DNA of 64,000 nt from Nissolia schottii. Lineage: Eukaryota > Streptophyta > Magnoliopsida > Fabales > Fabaceae. How positions within the stretch are numbered: the stretch's first letter is position 1; each line of letters starts with the position of its first letter. The position numbers were made by a program, and so were the translations under genes. This document shows, in pieces, positions 12,701 to 23,014 of the stretch. Below the pieces are notes generated by a model. The model was not told where the DNA came from. It did not search any database and worked only from the letters and a program-made list of their open reading frames with translations. The stretch is taken from assembly GCA_003254905.1 (NCBI GenBank), contig QANU01028716.1, positions 252,899 through 316,898 on the forward strand, in the 5' to 3' direction.

Positions 12701-15700
12701 CAATCAAAGGCTCCCTAAGGGCAATAAGGTTTAAAAGTACTCATTGCTAGCAAAAAAAATCATCTTCATTCTCAACTCAAGGCTCCATCATTAGGCCTAG
12801 GTTGGGGGTGAAGGAGGAGAGTAGTTCTAGTGACATGAGAAAGCTTATGAGCGACTAAGTGCATTCCTTGATATGAACCATATATGAGACCATGTTTTGT
12901 TAGCACCAAGGTTGGAAGCGCCTACCTACACAGCATTGAATCCACCCCCCCTCCAATACTTGAACCACTTATAAAGAGGGTCGCCTTCAAGAATTGTTGC
13001 GGCAAAAGCCATGGATGAACTTGAAGCTGGAATAGCAATGATAGGTCATGTAAGGCTTACACCAAAGGCCATTAGAGTTTTAGGGGGATTTAGACCTCAA
13101 GGAAAGAATGTCACTATAACATGCATCAATTTGGCATTTCAACAATCCTATTCTCACCCTAAAAGGAATTAGTCTATGTTGGTTCTAGAAATAGCATCAG
13201 CTTTGCAAGAATCAAGGTGCTTTTCTATTGTTCTAGAATGTCTACTTGCATCTGTAGCCAACCTCATTGGCTATTTACTGTGTTTGCCATGACTACTTAG
13301 CAAGACCCAAGACAAAATAAGTGTAGTGTTAAAGAAGTTGGGTGACCTCAACGGCATGGATTTTCAAGCACCTTCATCTCATGTTGTGCGAGCTGGCCCA
13401 TCCAACCTTGGTGCTAAAAAATATGGTGTCGAAACTGGTTCCTCGTCAAGAAACGTAATAAGTCCCTTTCAAGCTTCCCCATGTCACCATAATTACCCTC
13501 TTCCTTCACCCCAAACCAAGGCCTAATGGTGGAAGGCCTTGAGATGAGAATGAGAAAAATATTTAAACCTCATTGCCTTAGGGACACCTTTCACTAAGAA
13601 TTGACCTTAAGGTCAAGGATTCAGCAAATGGCAAACCCTTTCCCTGTTTTTATTAGGCGGCATGGCCCATTGCACCAAGTTAGTCTACTCAGACTGTGCC
13701 TAAACCCCAAACCCAATTATCATTCAAAGAAGAACCACCCCAAGACTTCACATGACGAGTCATAAATCGAGACATTCTTGGTCCAAGTTCCAGCATTGAC
13801 ATAAAACTAGGCCATAAGGAACAACAATCAAGTGTCTACAGCAAGTTATATCGTTAGGATCATAGTTAAATAAAGTCAGTAACCAATCTTAAAGAACTAG
13901 AAAGTATGAACTGAAGGTTCCATGAAGAATGGAATAACGCATCCTCTGGAAAAGATTATACCTTCTTGCAGATACGTTCTTCACCTCCAGGTGTGTCCCA
14001 TTGTACAGCTTATATAATTTTAGGATAAAATCATACCACTTAAAGTCCTGAAGAATCACAACCTGCAGAATTTACATGAAACTATATTAAGTAAAAGGAA
14101 ATTAGCAGGATTTGGGAATAGGTTCATCTAGCATATTGTTAAAAATAGAAGGTAATCTTCATCAAAGGGATTTTACATAAGGGCATCTCACCTCTAAATT
14201 TCCACTGTGAGGATCAGCATTGGGTGTAATTTTCATGCCACCACCAAAGTACTTTCCATTTCCAATGCAAAGGGCCGTCACCTGAGAACATGTCTCCCAC
14301 TCACCTTCATTGACCTGCATTTTTCATAAATTATAAAACTTATGCAACCTGTGCTTCTTATGCACCTATTAAGCCTATGAAAGAACTAAAGTATACAGGA
14401 CCACTTTAGACAGATTGCTTGGACCTTGCACAGCTTGGTGAGGAAAACTAAGTTCTACATACTGACCTTGATTCTGAGATCCTGGTTACGATGACCCATG
14501 AAGGCCTGCAATGCACCAATGACATAACATAGGTTGCCAAATCTCTTGTATCTAGAAGCATAATATCCTGCCTTTGCGCTTCTGCAAAATTTTGTCAAGA
14601 ATGCATTTAGTTATGATTATGATGTATGTATCAGAAAGCTCAATGTGAAATTCCCAAGTTATCCTTTAGTTCCTTACAAATGAATGTCGGCAATGTTTAT
14701 GAAGTAATGATGATCACCACTTTCTCCACTGATAACACCAACATCTATCCTCGATCTCAATCCTAAACAACTCCAACATTAGCATGACTCAAGTGACAAA
14801 CTAAAAGCATATACAGTAACACATTTCAAGGCAAACTTTGTCATGCTTGAATAGAACAATAGAGAAAATGCCAAGAAAGAAAAGACGAACCTTTGGCAAC
14901 ACATTCAATGGCCTCATAAGGATCATTTTTCCTGGAAAAAAAATGGCAGAGTAGATGTTTCCGTTCACTTAAATAATACGGAGCAAACAAGCAACATAAG
15001 AAACAGAAGAATGAAGACAAACAAAAACTAACCACCCAAATGTTCTTGCAAAATCAGAACCAGTACCCAAGGGTATCAGCTGCAAAAAGCCAGAACATAA
15101 CACGGTTATATTCTTCACACTTTCATTCTAAAGACTCTTAACAAATGACTGACTCCAACACCAAATGCATTGAGAAAAAACTGTCAATACTGTATTCTGA
15201 TGACAATTACTTACCCCAAGAGCAGTTGAATTTGTGGGCTCTTTTCTTTTACTAGCAACAGGTTTTCCATCCCAAAAGAAACCGTTAACAATCTGCTAAA
15301 AATAAATATGGTGCATAAGAAATATTATCTCTTAACAAATCCTAGGAGAACAATCAACAAAAATGTTGAATTGCAGCAAATAATAGTGCTTAACGTTTTA
15401 CTATTTGTTTTCAAACCAACCAAAGAGTTTTATTAAAAAACAAGCTAAAGGTGAATTTGGATGACACATTCTCCTATGGCAGAAATTTTTCAATGATGAT
15501 TTCACTTGGGAACCGAAGGGTGTAGCAATATTCTACCCAAAAAAAAAATATCCATCCAGTTATATCATCAATCCAATCAAAAAATAATTAAATACAAAAA
15601 GAATTGGGGGAAAATGTGTAACCAGCTTGCACCTCATGAATAGTTCCATCACCTCCAACAGCTATGACAGCATCAGCTCCCTCCCTTATAGCCTGAATAG

Positions 15701-16433
15701 CATGAGGATAACAGCTCAATAACTCAGTCGAACCAATACAGAAAAAACCAATTGATTTCAACCCTTCAAACTAACCTCTCTTGTTATGTCAATAGCATGA
15801 CTAGGACCTGAAGTTAAGGATTCACATATCTATCAAAAAAACACATGAACTTGTAAATAAACACAAGCAATTGAATGTCCAGATTCAATTATCATAAGAA
15901 AATGAAAAGATGACTCATGATACAGTTGAAAGCGTACTCACATTGAACTCTTGACCAAGTCGAGACCGCAGATAGGGAAGTAGCTTCTTCCACTCTTTAC
16001 CCGTGCGACCATTAGCACCTGCAACCCCAAGTTCCTGGTTATCAAAAAAGCCAAACTTTTCCACAAAATAAATAATGGGTAGGTTCCAATTCCAGCACCC
16101 CATAATGCATTTGAGATCAAAAACAACAAAAAAGGAATTTTAAAAAAAAATCTTTTTTTCTGTAGATTCTCAGCAGCCAAACAGTAAAGTGAGGAAGGAA
16201 AAAGAAAAGGACAGACCTAGAGGATTGACAACGAAAACAAGGTCCCTTTGGCGAGGAGAAGAGGAAGAACTGAGACCCTGAGAGAGATCCGGCGCCATGG
16301 GTTGAAGCTCCGATCTAACAAAAACGGTGCGTTTAGGCATGCATGGTCGTCTTCCCAATGCCACAGCATGGTTCTGATTCTGATAATGATAATAGTAGCT
16401 GCAATTGAAACTATGACACGCCATCATTTTCAT
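9776..16433 (-). CDS. LCBK2: Sphingoid long-chain base kinase 2-like protein (DAGK catalytic domain)
   Basis: Lipid kinase phosphorylating sphingoid long-chain bases, by homology to Arabidopsis LCBK2 (At2g46090). Twelve minus-strand exons: 16217-16433, 15942-16018, 15776-15829, 15633-15692, 15215-15292, 15033-15079, 14891-14931, 14678-14762, 14467-14581, 14192-14314, 13962-14062 and 9776-9905. They total 1128 bases, 375 residues. Every border is GT/AG and phases agree. Visible motifs: [20 protein letters not shown] (start of the DAGK domain), the nucleotide-binding [10 protein letters not shown] (GGDGT at about 129-133), [14 protein letters not shown] (about 165-178), [20 protein letters not shown], and the C-terminal [19 protein letters not shown]. 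The N-terminus is basic and Ser-rich, consistent with an organelle presequence; Met at 16424 is an alternative start. Intron 11 is 4056 bases and carries inserted DNA; splicing across it is inferred from the exact frame match of exon 12. Confidence 0.93.
10305..11230. mobile_element. Degraded hAT-like repeat in LCBK2 intron 11
   Basis: The left part has CAGGTGCACACGGGTACGG followed by GGGTTAGGTTAGG. The right part has repeated AACCCAACCCAACTC and ends GATCACCCC. This symmetrical, GGTT/AACC-rich design matches plant hAT-type repeats such as the intact copy at 36413-37330. The interior holds a 101-codon open frame (10625-10930) with no similarity I recognise. No flanking duplication is readable, so the ends are approximate. 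Confidence 0.4.
11710..12092 (+). pseudogene. Nuclear copy of plastid DNA: psaA fragment
   Basis: Plus-strand reading gives recognisable pieces of the photosystem I P700 apoprotein A1: [39 protein letters not shown], then FLWLSGMY-like and GGGFRGIQ-like segments, in the order and spacing of the plastid gene near its N-terminus. The copy has many substitutions, small indels and in-frame stops (for example TGA in place of a Trp codon in the FLWLSG-like block). It is a non-functional NUPT. PsaA normally binds the P700 chlorophylls in the thylakoid; here it is only sequence debris in an intron. Confidence 0.88.
12440..12505 (-). pseudogene. Nuclear copy of plastid DNA: ycf2 fragment
   Basis: On the minus strand 22 codons read [19 protein letters not shown] plus KW, very close to the plastid Ycf2 block around [16 protein letters not shown]. 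Similarity stops abruptly at both sides. Direction is opposite to the psaA piece 350 bases away, and the two genes are not adjacent in plastid genomes, so this is a composite of separate fragments rather than one continuous transfer. The flanking minus-strand open frame (12229-12594) is otherwise unidentified. Confidence 0.72.
12527..12730 (+). pseudogene. Receptor-like kinase fragment
   Basis: The plus strand reads [20 protein letters not shown] followed by [10 protein letters not shown], which is protein-kinase subdomain IX with its neighbouring region as found in plant receptor-like kinases. After a frame change it continues as [15 protein letters not shown] and then KGSLRAIR, also kinase-like. 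Only about 65 codons are present, with no start, ATP-binding site or catalytic loop. It directly abuts the ycf2 piece. A captured fragment of a host gene, not functional. Confidence 0.8.
12976..13262 (+). pseudogene. panB gene fragment (part of exon 2, intron 2, part of exon 3)
   Basis: Nearly collinear with 29007-29320 of the complete panB gene. It begins inside exon 2 (GAGGGTCGCCTTCAAGAAT), passes through [20 protein letters not shown]-like codons, keeps a shortened version of intron 2 including its AAAAGGAATTAGT stretch, and ends within exon 3. Because intron sequence is present it was copied at DNA level, not through mRNA. The exon part has several amino-acid changes and the splice sites are altered. 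It sits on the same strand as the true gene about 16 kb away. Confidence 0.88.
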
Positions 16434-17655
16434 TGGGAAACGGTGGGAGACAAAAAGGAGGTGGATAGAGTGAAGGGAAATTGAAAAAAAAATAAAAAAA
16501 ATCTATTGGATTTCGGTGCTATGTGTCACTCATGCGGGTGCATATCGTCAACCATGCCATGTTGCTAAACGCTGTTTATACGTAAAATCTTAAGCAGAGT
16601 TTAGGATTTAAAGGGAAAAGGGATGGGCGAATTTTGGGGTTTTTAGCTGTGTTACGGGGTTTGATGCTTTGGCAATGGAAGGAGAGTGGCGAGTGGTCAA
16701 TTTTATAGGGGTAAGGAAATATTAGAATAATGGGATTACAAAATTAAGCTTTAATGAGGAGAGAGAATTGTTTTGGTAATGAATGACGAGAGAGAATGAG
16801 AAAACAAAATAGTTTTTTTTAATGGAGAGAGAGAATAAAGAAGTTTTAAATGAAAACAAAAAGGTGGGTTTAGTTTCAGATTTTATTTTAAATTTTTTTA
16901 GAATTTTAAGAAGAAAATAATAAAATTATAAAATTTTATTTATTATTTTTATTTTAAATTTTTACTGATTTTTTTTACAAAATCTAAAAGATTAAAAATT
17001 TTAGAAATTAAATTCAAAATCAAACACATCCTAAAATTTTTGTTATTATTAGATAATTCCTTAATTAATTTTTGTTAATTCAAAATAGAACGATTTTGAA
17101 GTTAGTTTTGTACTTTTAAAATAGAGAACACTTGAGATGCATTTTTACTACCTTTATGTTTCTGTGTTTTTTGTTTTGAAAAACTTACTTAACGCTACAT
17201 TAAATGAAAGAAGAGAATAAAAAAATACTAAAATCTATTGAGTATTTAACTTATTTATTTTTTTAATAGTGCTTATGAATGACACTAACATTTTTTTTTC
17301 TTCTCACTTTGTCTTAAAAAAATTATTAAGTACTTTTGTGTAATTGTTAGAATGATAATTAAATAGGCACGAGGCTCTAACATTATTTAAAAAAAAAATA
17401 TACTATTGAAAAGAAAGAATAATTAAATTTATTCATTGATGGAGAGAGATAAGTTCGGTGTATGTGTCTTGGAAAAATAAAAAATAATATAATACTAATA
17501 AAAATTAATTATATTAGTGAAAATGACCAGAATAAATTCATCCACCTAGTATATACATTAAAGAGTTTTTATACATGCATTTAAATATGTATTGACATGG
17601 ATTATCCAATAAAAAATTGCATGTATTGTTACGGCGGTTGCAAAATAGATTAATT

Positions 17656-18041
17656 TTAGGTAAAATTACACTTTTAGCCTAATACGTTTATTTAACTTAT
17701 TAATTTGATTCATTATTTTTTTTTTCTTTAGTTTAGCTCATTATATTTATTTGATTGATCAATTTGGCTCATTACTTGTTGTTAGTATCAATTTGATTCA
17801 TAACATTTCAAATCATTATTAGTTTGATTCATCTGAAGAAGAAAAAAACTAATAGAATTTACTATCAATTTAGTTTACGTCAGTGTCGTACGTCTACAAA
17901 GTTTGTTAATTAATTTTTTCATATAAATAAACTAAAGTGATAGCAATTTGATAATCACATTTTTTACCAAACTAAAAATATAATAAATCAATTTGATAAA
18001 TCAAATAAAAATAATAAACTAAAAATTTGATTTTACCTTAA
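17656..18041. mobile_element. Inverted-repeat element (MITE-like), about 386 bp
   Basis: The left end reads TAGGTAAAATTACACTTTTA and the complement of the right end reads TAAGGTAAAATCAAATTTTT. Inversion continues inward through several blocks (left TTTATTTAACTTATTAATTT, right complement TTTTTATTTGATTTATCAAA). No clear target-site duplication, so the borders are approximate. Confidence 0.5.
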
Positions 18042-18865
18042 CTTTAATGCATATTTTGTGTAAAAGCAATTTCCAAAGTTTTCAAATCATATCATACCAT
18101 AATTATGATAGTGCATCAACAAAAATGTTTAACTATCAATGTATGATAATTTTTCAGTAATTTTTTAATGTATCATGTGTAAGACTTTCTTTTATGTAAT
18201 GGGTCTAAAAGTCAAATATTTCTGTTAATATAATAATTCATAATTAAATAGTTATAAAAACATACTCTTATCCTTAAAATGTAATATCAAAATTTAATTA
18301 ATAATATAATATAATATTCATTTAAAACACTTTAGATTCATTATTACGTTTTAGATGAGACTGAATTAAATGAGTGTAATAGTCAAATTCTTATAATAAT
18401 ATTAAACCATTAAATTTATTTTAATCTAATAATTTAAAGCAAACTAATTTAATGAAGAAATGTAATTAAGGTTTAGTCAGGAGAGAAAATAAAAAGTTTT
18501 AATGGAGATATAGAATTAAAATAAAAAAATGTTTGAATGAATGAAGAGAATAAAAAAGGTTTGAAAGAAGGAAGAGAATAAAAAAAATTAATGAAGAGAA
18601 AGAATAAGCAAATTTAATAGCTAAGATTGATGTTATTCGTCCAAAAGTTCTAGACACATCCTAAGATTTATCCTCTTAACAATTTTTATGAATATCTATT
18701 TAGTTAGAATAAATTGCACAAATTATTCTTAGGTTTGTCAAAATTGTCACTTCAAATTATATGCAAAATTACACTTTATTTTAATTTTTCTACGATCAAT
18801 TAAGATTTTGTTTCCATTTCTTTTTTTATGTATGTTTTGTTAGATTAGTGAAAATAAAAAAATAA

Positions 18866-19535
18866 AATATTAGACAAAATCCCCAATATAGTCATTGCTA
18901 TTTTTCAACTCGAAAAATTTCATCGCTCTTAAATATTTTTCATCAATTTAGTTCCTGTTATTTTTTAAATCAATTAATTTCACTCATTTAAAATTTTTTT
19001 TTGCCACTTCAATCCTTGTTATTTTTTAAATCGATCAATTTCGATGGAAACTTATTTACTTTGTCATATAAATACTCAAACACTTCATTTTCATCTTTTG
19101 TCAGCATGCCTATATTAGTGTATGATTGTTTATCATTGTGGACACATACATTTAGTGAACATGGGATGTCAAATGACGCCATTTTGCTCAAAAAGAGTTG
19201 ACTTTTAGTTACATAAAACATGTTGTTTATGAGATGGATGAGGTGACATGGACCTTTATAGTGTCATGTCCCTCCGTTATGCTCTAAATCAGTTGTCTCA
19301 GTTTAAGATATAGATGAAAAAACTAACCTGTCTAATTTTTATAAATTGCAGGGACTAAATTTGCCGAAAAATAATTAAAAGGGATGGAATTGACCGATTT
19401 AAAAATAATATGGACTAAATTAGCCAATTTAAAAGATAATAGAGACTAAATTAATCGAAAAAATGTGAGAGAGATGAAATTGTCTGAGTTGAAAAATAAC
19501 AGGGACTAAATTAACAGTTTTGTCTAAAATATTGT
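18866..19535. mobile_element. Inverted-repeat element, about 670 bp
   Basis: Both ends carry TAGACAAAA facing outward (18871 and the complement at 19525). The two arms then match through TATTTTTCAACTC, AATTTCATC and repeated ATTTTTTAAATCGAT-type blocks in opposite orientation. Inside, the motif GGGACTAAATT recurs several times on the right arm and its complement on the left. The arms run at least 200 bases each. It would fold into a long imperfect hairpin. Family unknown (Mutator-like or a fold-back repeat). Confidence 0.6.
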
Positions 19536-22500
19536 ATCTTGTTTATTGTTTTCGGTGTTCACTATTTTTTTTCAAAAAAAAAAAAAATCCTAAAACAGGA
19601 AACAAAATGTTGTTTTCATCATTTCATCCACAAACTTTTGAAAATAGAAAATACATTAAATGAAAACAGAAACCTAACAGATCATTTATAATTCGTCGTA
19701 ATGAAAACTGAGGTGAAGTGCAATTTTGCACATAATTTGGGGTGGATTGCAAATTTAACAAAACTCAATGATGGTTTGTACAATTTACATTTTTAATTAT
19801 GAAATGAAGTAAAATGTTGATCTAATCAATATCTTAAAAATTTATAAACTTCGCTAGTAATTAAGATGATGTTTAGAAATATTTGTTAGGAAGATGTAAT
19901 ATTATTACTCCACACAAAAGTATGAGGTCTACCATGAAAAGAAAGAAGAGTCAATGGGTGTTATGCTCTCTTAAATTGTTAGCCTAGGTCATTTTACTCT
20001 TTAAAATTCAAAATTTATTTTTTTTAATCCCTAAAATTGTAAGTCGTAACTCAAATTAATCATTCTATTCATTATAATTAATGTTGTCAAAATTTCATTG
20101 ATTCATCACTTTAAATAATATTGTGACAACAACTAGGATAGCAAATGAGTTGTTAGAACACCTAAAACTTCAAATGAACTCATGAAAGCATTTACGGTTG
20201 CAAATAAAATTGTGATAACAACTAAGATTTATAGCCATTGGTACTGCCACAATCATACTTTCAACGTCAAGTGGTGTCACATGGCCTCAATTGTAGTCAC
20301 AATCTCATTTAACGTGATAAATCTATGCGAACATGACATTACAGTAATAATAATGAACTAAAAGACTAACTTGACATGCAACTTACAATTTTAGAGATTA
20401 AAAAATTAATTTTTGAATTTTAAAAGAACAAAGTTACTTAAACTTGCAATTTCAGGAATCAAATGAGCATTAATTTGAGAGAGAATAAGCAAGAAAAAAA
20501 TGGCAGACCTCATGCTTTTGTGAGTGTGTATGTTATGTATATAAAATTTTTGGGTGTACAAATAACATTACTGAATAGTCAGTATTGGTACCTTTGAAAA
20601 GATCTCGATAATTAATGAATTAGAAAGATAACTTGGGTTTATGTATCTTGAAAAAACCTAAAAACAAAGAATAATATAATACTACAAAAAAAATATGAAG
20701 TTTACACACACACACACACATATATAGACACACACACCTTCAATAACTTTTTATTGACTAAAGTTTTTATTAATTCAACCATTGAATTATGACTAAATAT
20801 CATGCTAATCATTTGTGTTAACATTTTAAATTTAACACCAATAAAGCATTTCATCAAATAGTTCATATTTGTACATGTTTAAGGATTTTGACTTTCTTTG
20901 TTTGAGAGGAAATTGGATGGAAGGAAAGTGGAAGGAAGGAATTTGGGTGGAAAAACACAAATTTCCCTTGTTTGGTTAGGCACGGAAAAGCAAGGGAAAG
21001 AATAAACAGGGAAAACTTTTTTGTGGACCAACATTTTTTATTTCCCTCCACAACTAAGCAGAAAAGGGAAAAGGGGAAGGAACATTGCTCTTCAAAATTT
21101 AGCTTCCAAAATTGTCTCTTCGTATTTAGGTCAAAATACATAGAATCAATTTTAAAGCTTTAGAAATGATGAATTTTCACTCCTAATGACTGCCATAATT
21201 GTTTTTAAATGTTCTCGCCTAAAAACCAAACATGTTAAATTGATTAGCATAAAAAAGTACTACATTGATTGTAGTTTATTTGAAAAATGTTCCCTAAAAC
21301 ATTTGGTAAGTGTCCCATGATAGAAAATACACACACAAGGACAAAAGAGATGCATCACTTACATGCATTTCTTGCGTCTCTCCATTTTTGAGGTACAAAA
21401 ATTAGTTTAAAAAATCTTTTTCAGACACATCTCTTGTATTTCTCCTTTTTAGATGTACAAAAATTAGTTAAAAATTTATTTCGAGACAAATGTGATTTTA
21501 AGTTTTATGTATTAGTCTCTTTTTCCATAAATGTTTTTGTCCCCACTGTCTTTGTATTTTTTGTTCTGAGACGTTTATGAAACACTTAATTAGACATAGC
21601 TCGAGCCAAATATTTTTAAAAAACACTTAAAAAAATAACAAGTGTTAAAATATAATTTTTAAAAAGTACCTTTTTAAAACAACTAAAATACCATTTTTTT
21701 TTAAAAGTTTGAAATGTATCACTTCTAGAAAAGTGGAAGGAGGTGTAAAACCACCATATTAATGTAAACCAAACCCCTTTAAAAAAAACTACAATTAAAA
21801 ATAGAGTTTAATATGTTTTTGCCCCTAAAAAGTTGTTATTTTTTTATTTGCACCATATTTTTTGAGTTTGGTACTTCAAAAAATTTTGATTTTGTTTTTG
21901 CATCTTACTGTTAGACGGGGGCATTAACCGATGACGTGTCTGTTAAAATGGGCACATGTCAAGTAGCATGTGACTTGCACCTGTCACTTGATCCACACAC
22001 ATAACCCAACCTGGCCCACCCTAACCCAATCCATTCATTGATTAAAAAATAATTAAAAAAATCATCATCCTTAATTATCATCACCATATACAATTCATTT
22101 TCTCCCTCTCCCTCACCCTCACCAGCATCATCCTTTCTCACCCAACAACATCAACCCGACTCTCCACAGGGAAGGGAATAGAAAGAAAGGGTAAAAGAGA
22201 CAAAATTATTTTTGCAATGCACCATAAACTAAACTTTTTTTAGTTGGTGTATCATTTATCACAGGTTACATGGTGTAACTTAGAAGCCCCCCTCTCTATG
22301 CATACACACACACACATATGCACATTGTATGCATTAAAATGTCTATAGCTTGGTAGTAAACATGTTAAGTTAGTAGCTCCTGCTTCCTCCCTAAAATGGG
22401 TTTAATTCTGCATGCCACATCCCCATCAATTTTTTTTTTATCTTTTATTATACTAAACTCTTCTCACCCACCCAACCTCAATTCTTTTACACAAACACGC

Positions 22501-23014
22501 TTTTTTCCCTTTCATTTTTGTACAAACATTTTTTTTTTATTTTTTTATAATAAAACACTATGTTTTTTACCTAAATTAATTTCTCTTGCCTTATTTTCTA
22601 ACTTTAAAACATTTGTCTTTTAATCTATTAATATTTAAGGTGCATACAATCTATTATTGGTATAACAAAAGTATATGTATAATTATTTATTTATAATGAT
22701 AAATTAATTAAGTTAACTATTTTCTTAATTTTATTTATATTATTATTATTATCATCTAATATAATTTCAAGAATTAAAAAAAATTCTTTTAACTCAAATT
22801 AAAAGGAGGACCCATTTAAAATTTTTATGTATAAAAAATAAAATAAAAGGATGATTATTGAAAGACTTGCCAAAAATAAAAACTATAAATTTTTTATCCC
22901 ATTCTTTGTCTCTCCAATATAAATTTTGACACGTATAATTGTGGTATTACTAATGATTTTTCTAAAAGCCAAATATTTCAATACCACCCATATTTTAATG
23001 CACGAATAAATTTA

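Larger units (their letters stand above)
9906..13961 (-). other. LCBK2 intron 11, a mosaic of inserted fragments
   Basis: This single intron is 4056 bases, about half of the gene's whole span. On the plus strand it holds, in order, a degraded hAT-like block (10305-11230), a plastid psaA fragment (11710-12092), a plastid ycf2 fragment (12440-12505, minus), a receptor-kinase fragment (12527-12730) and a panB fragment with intron sequence (12976-13262). About 700 bases at 13263-13961 and 210 bases at 12230-12440 look non-random (GC-richer, short open stretches) but I cannot name them. The acceptor (AG at 9906-9907) and donor (GT at 13960-13961) are intact. Confidence 0.8.
16434..23011. other. 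Intergenic, repeat-rich, no gene recognised
   Basis: About 6.6 kb of AT-rich DNA upstream of the LCBK2 start. I see two inverted-repeat elements (17656-18041 and 18866-19535), an AC run at 20702-20720, GGAA/TTCC-rich repeat-like sequence at 20890-21130, and an unpaired half-repeat of the CCCCTAAAAAGTTG type near 21800-22000. No splice-linked coding series was found on either strand. Confidence 0.55.
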
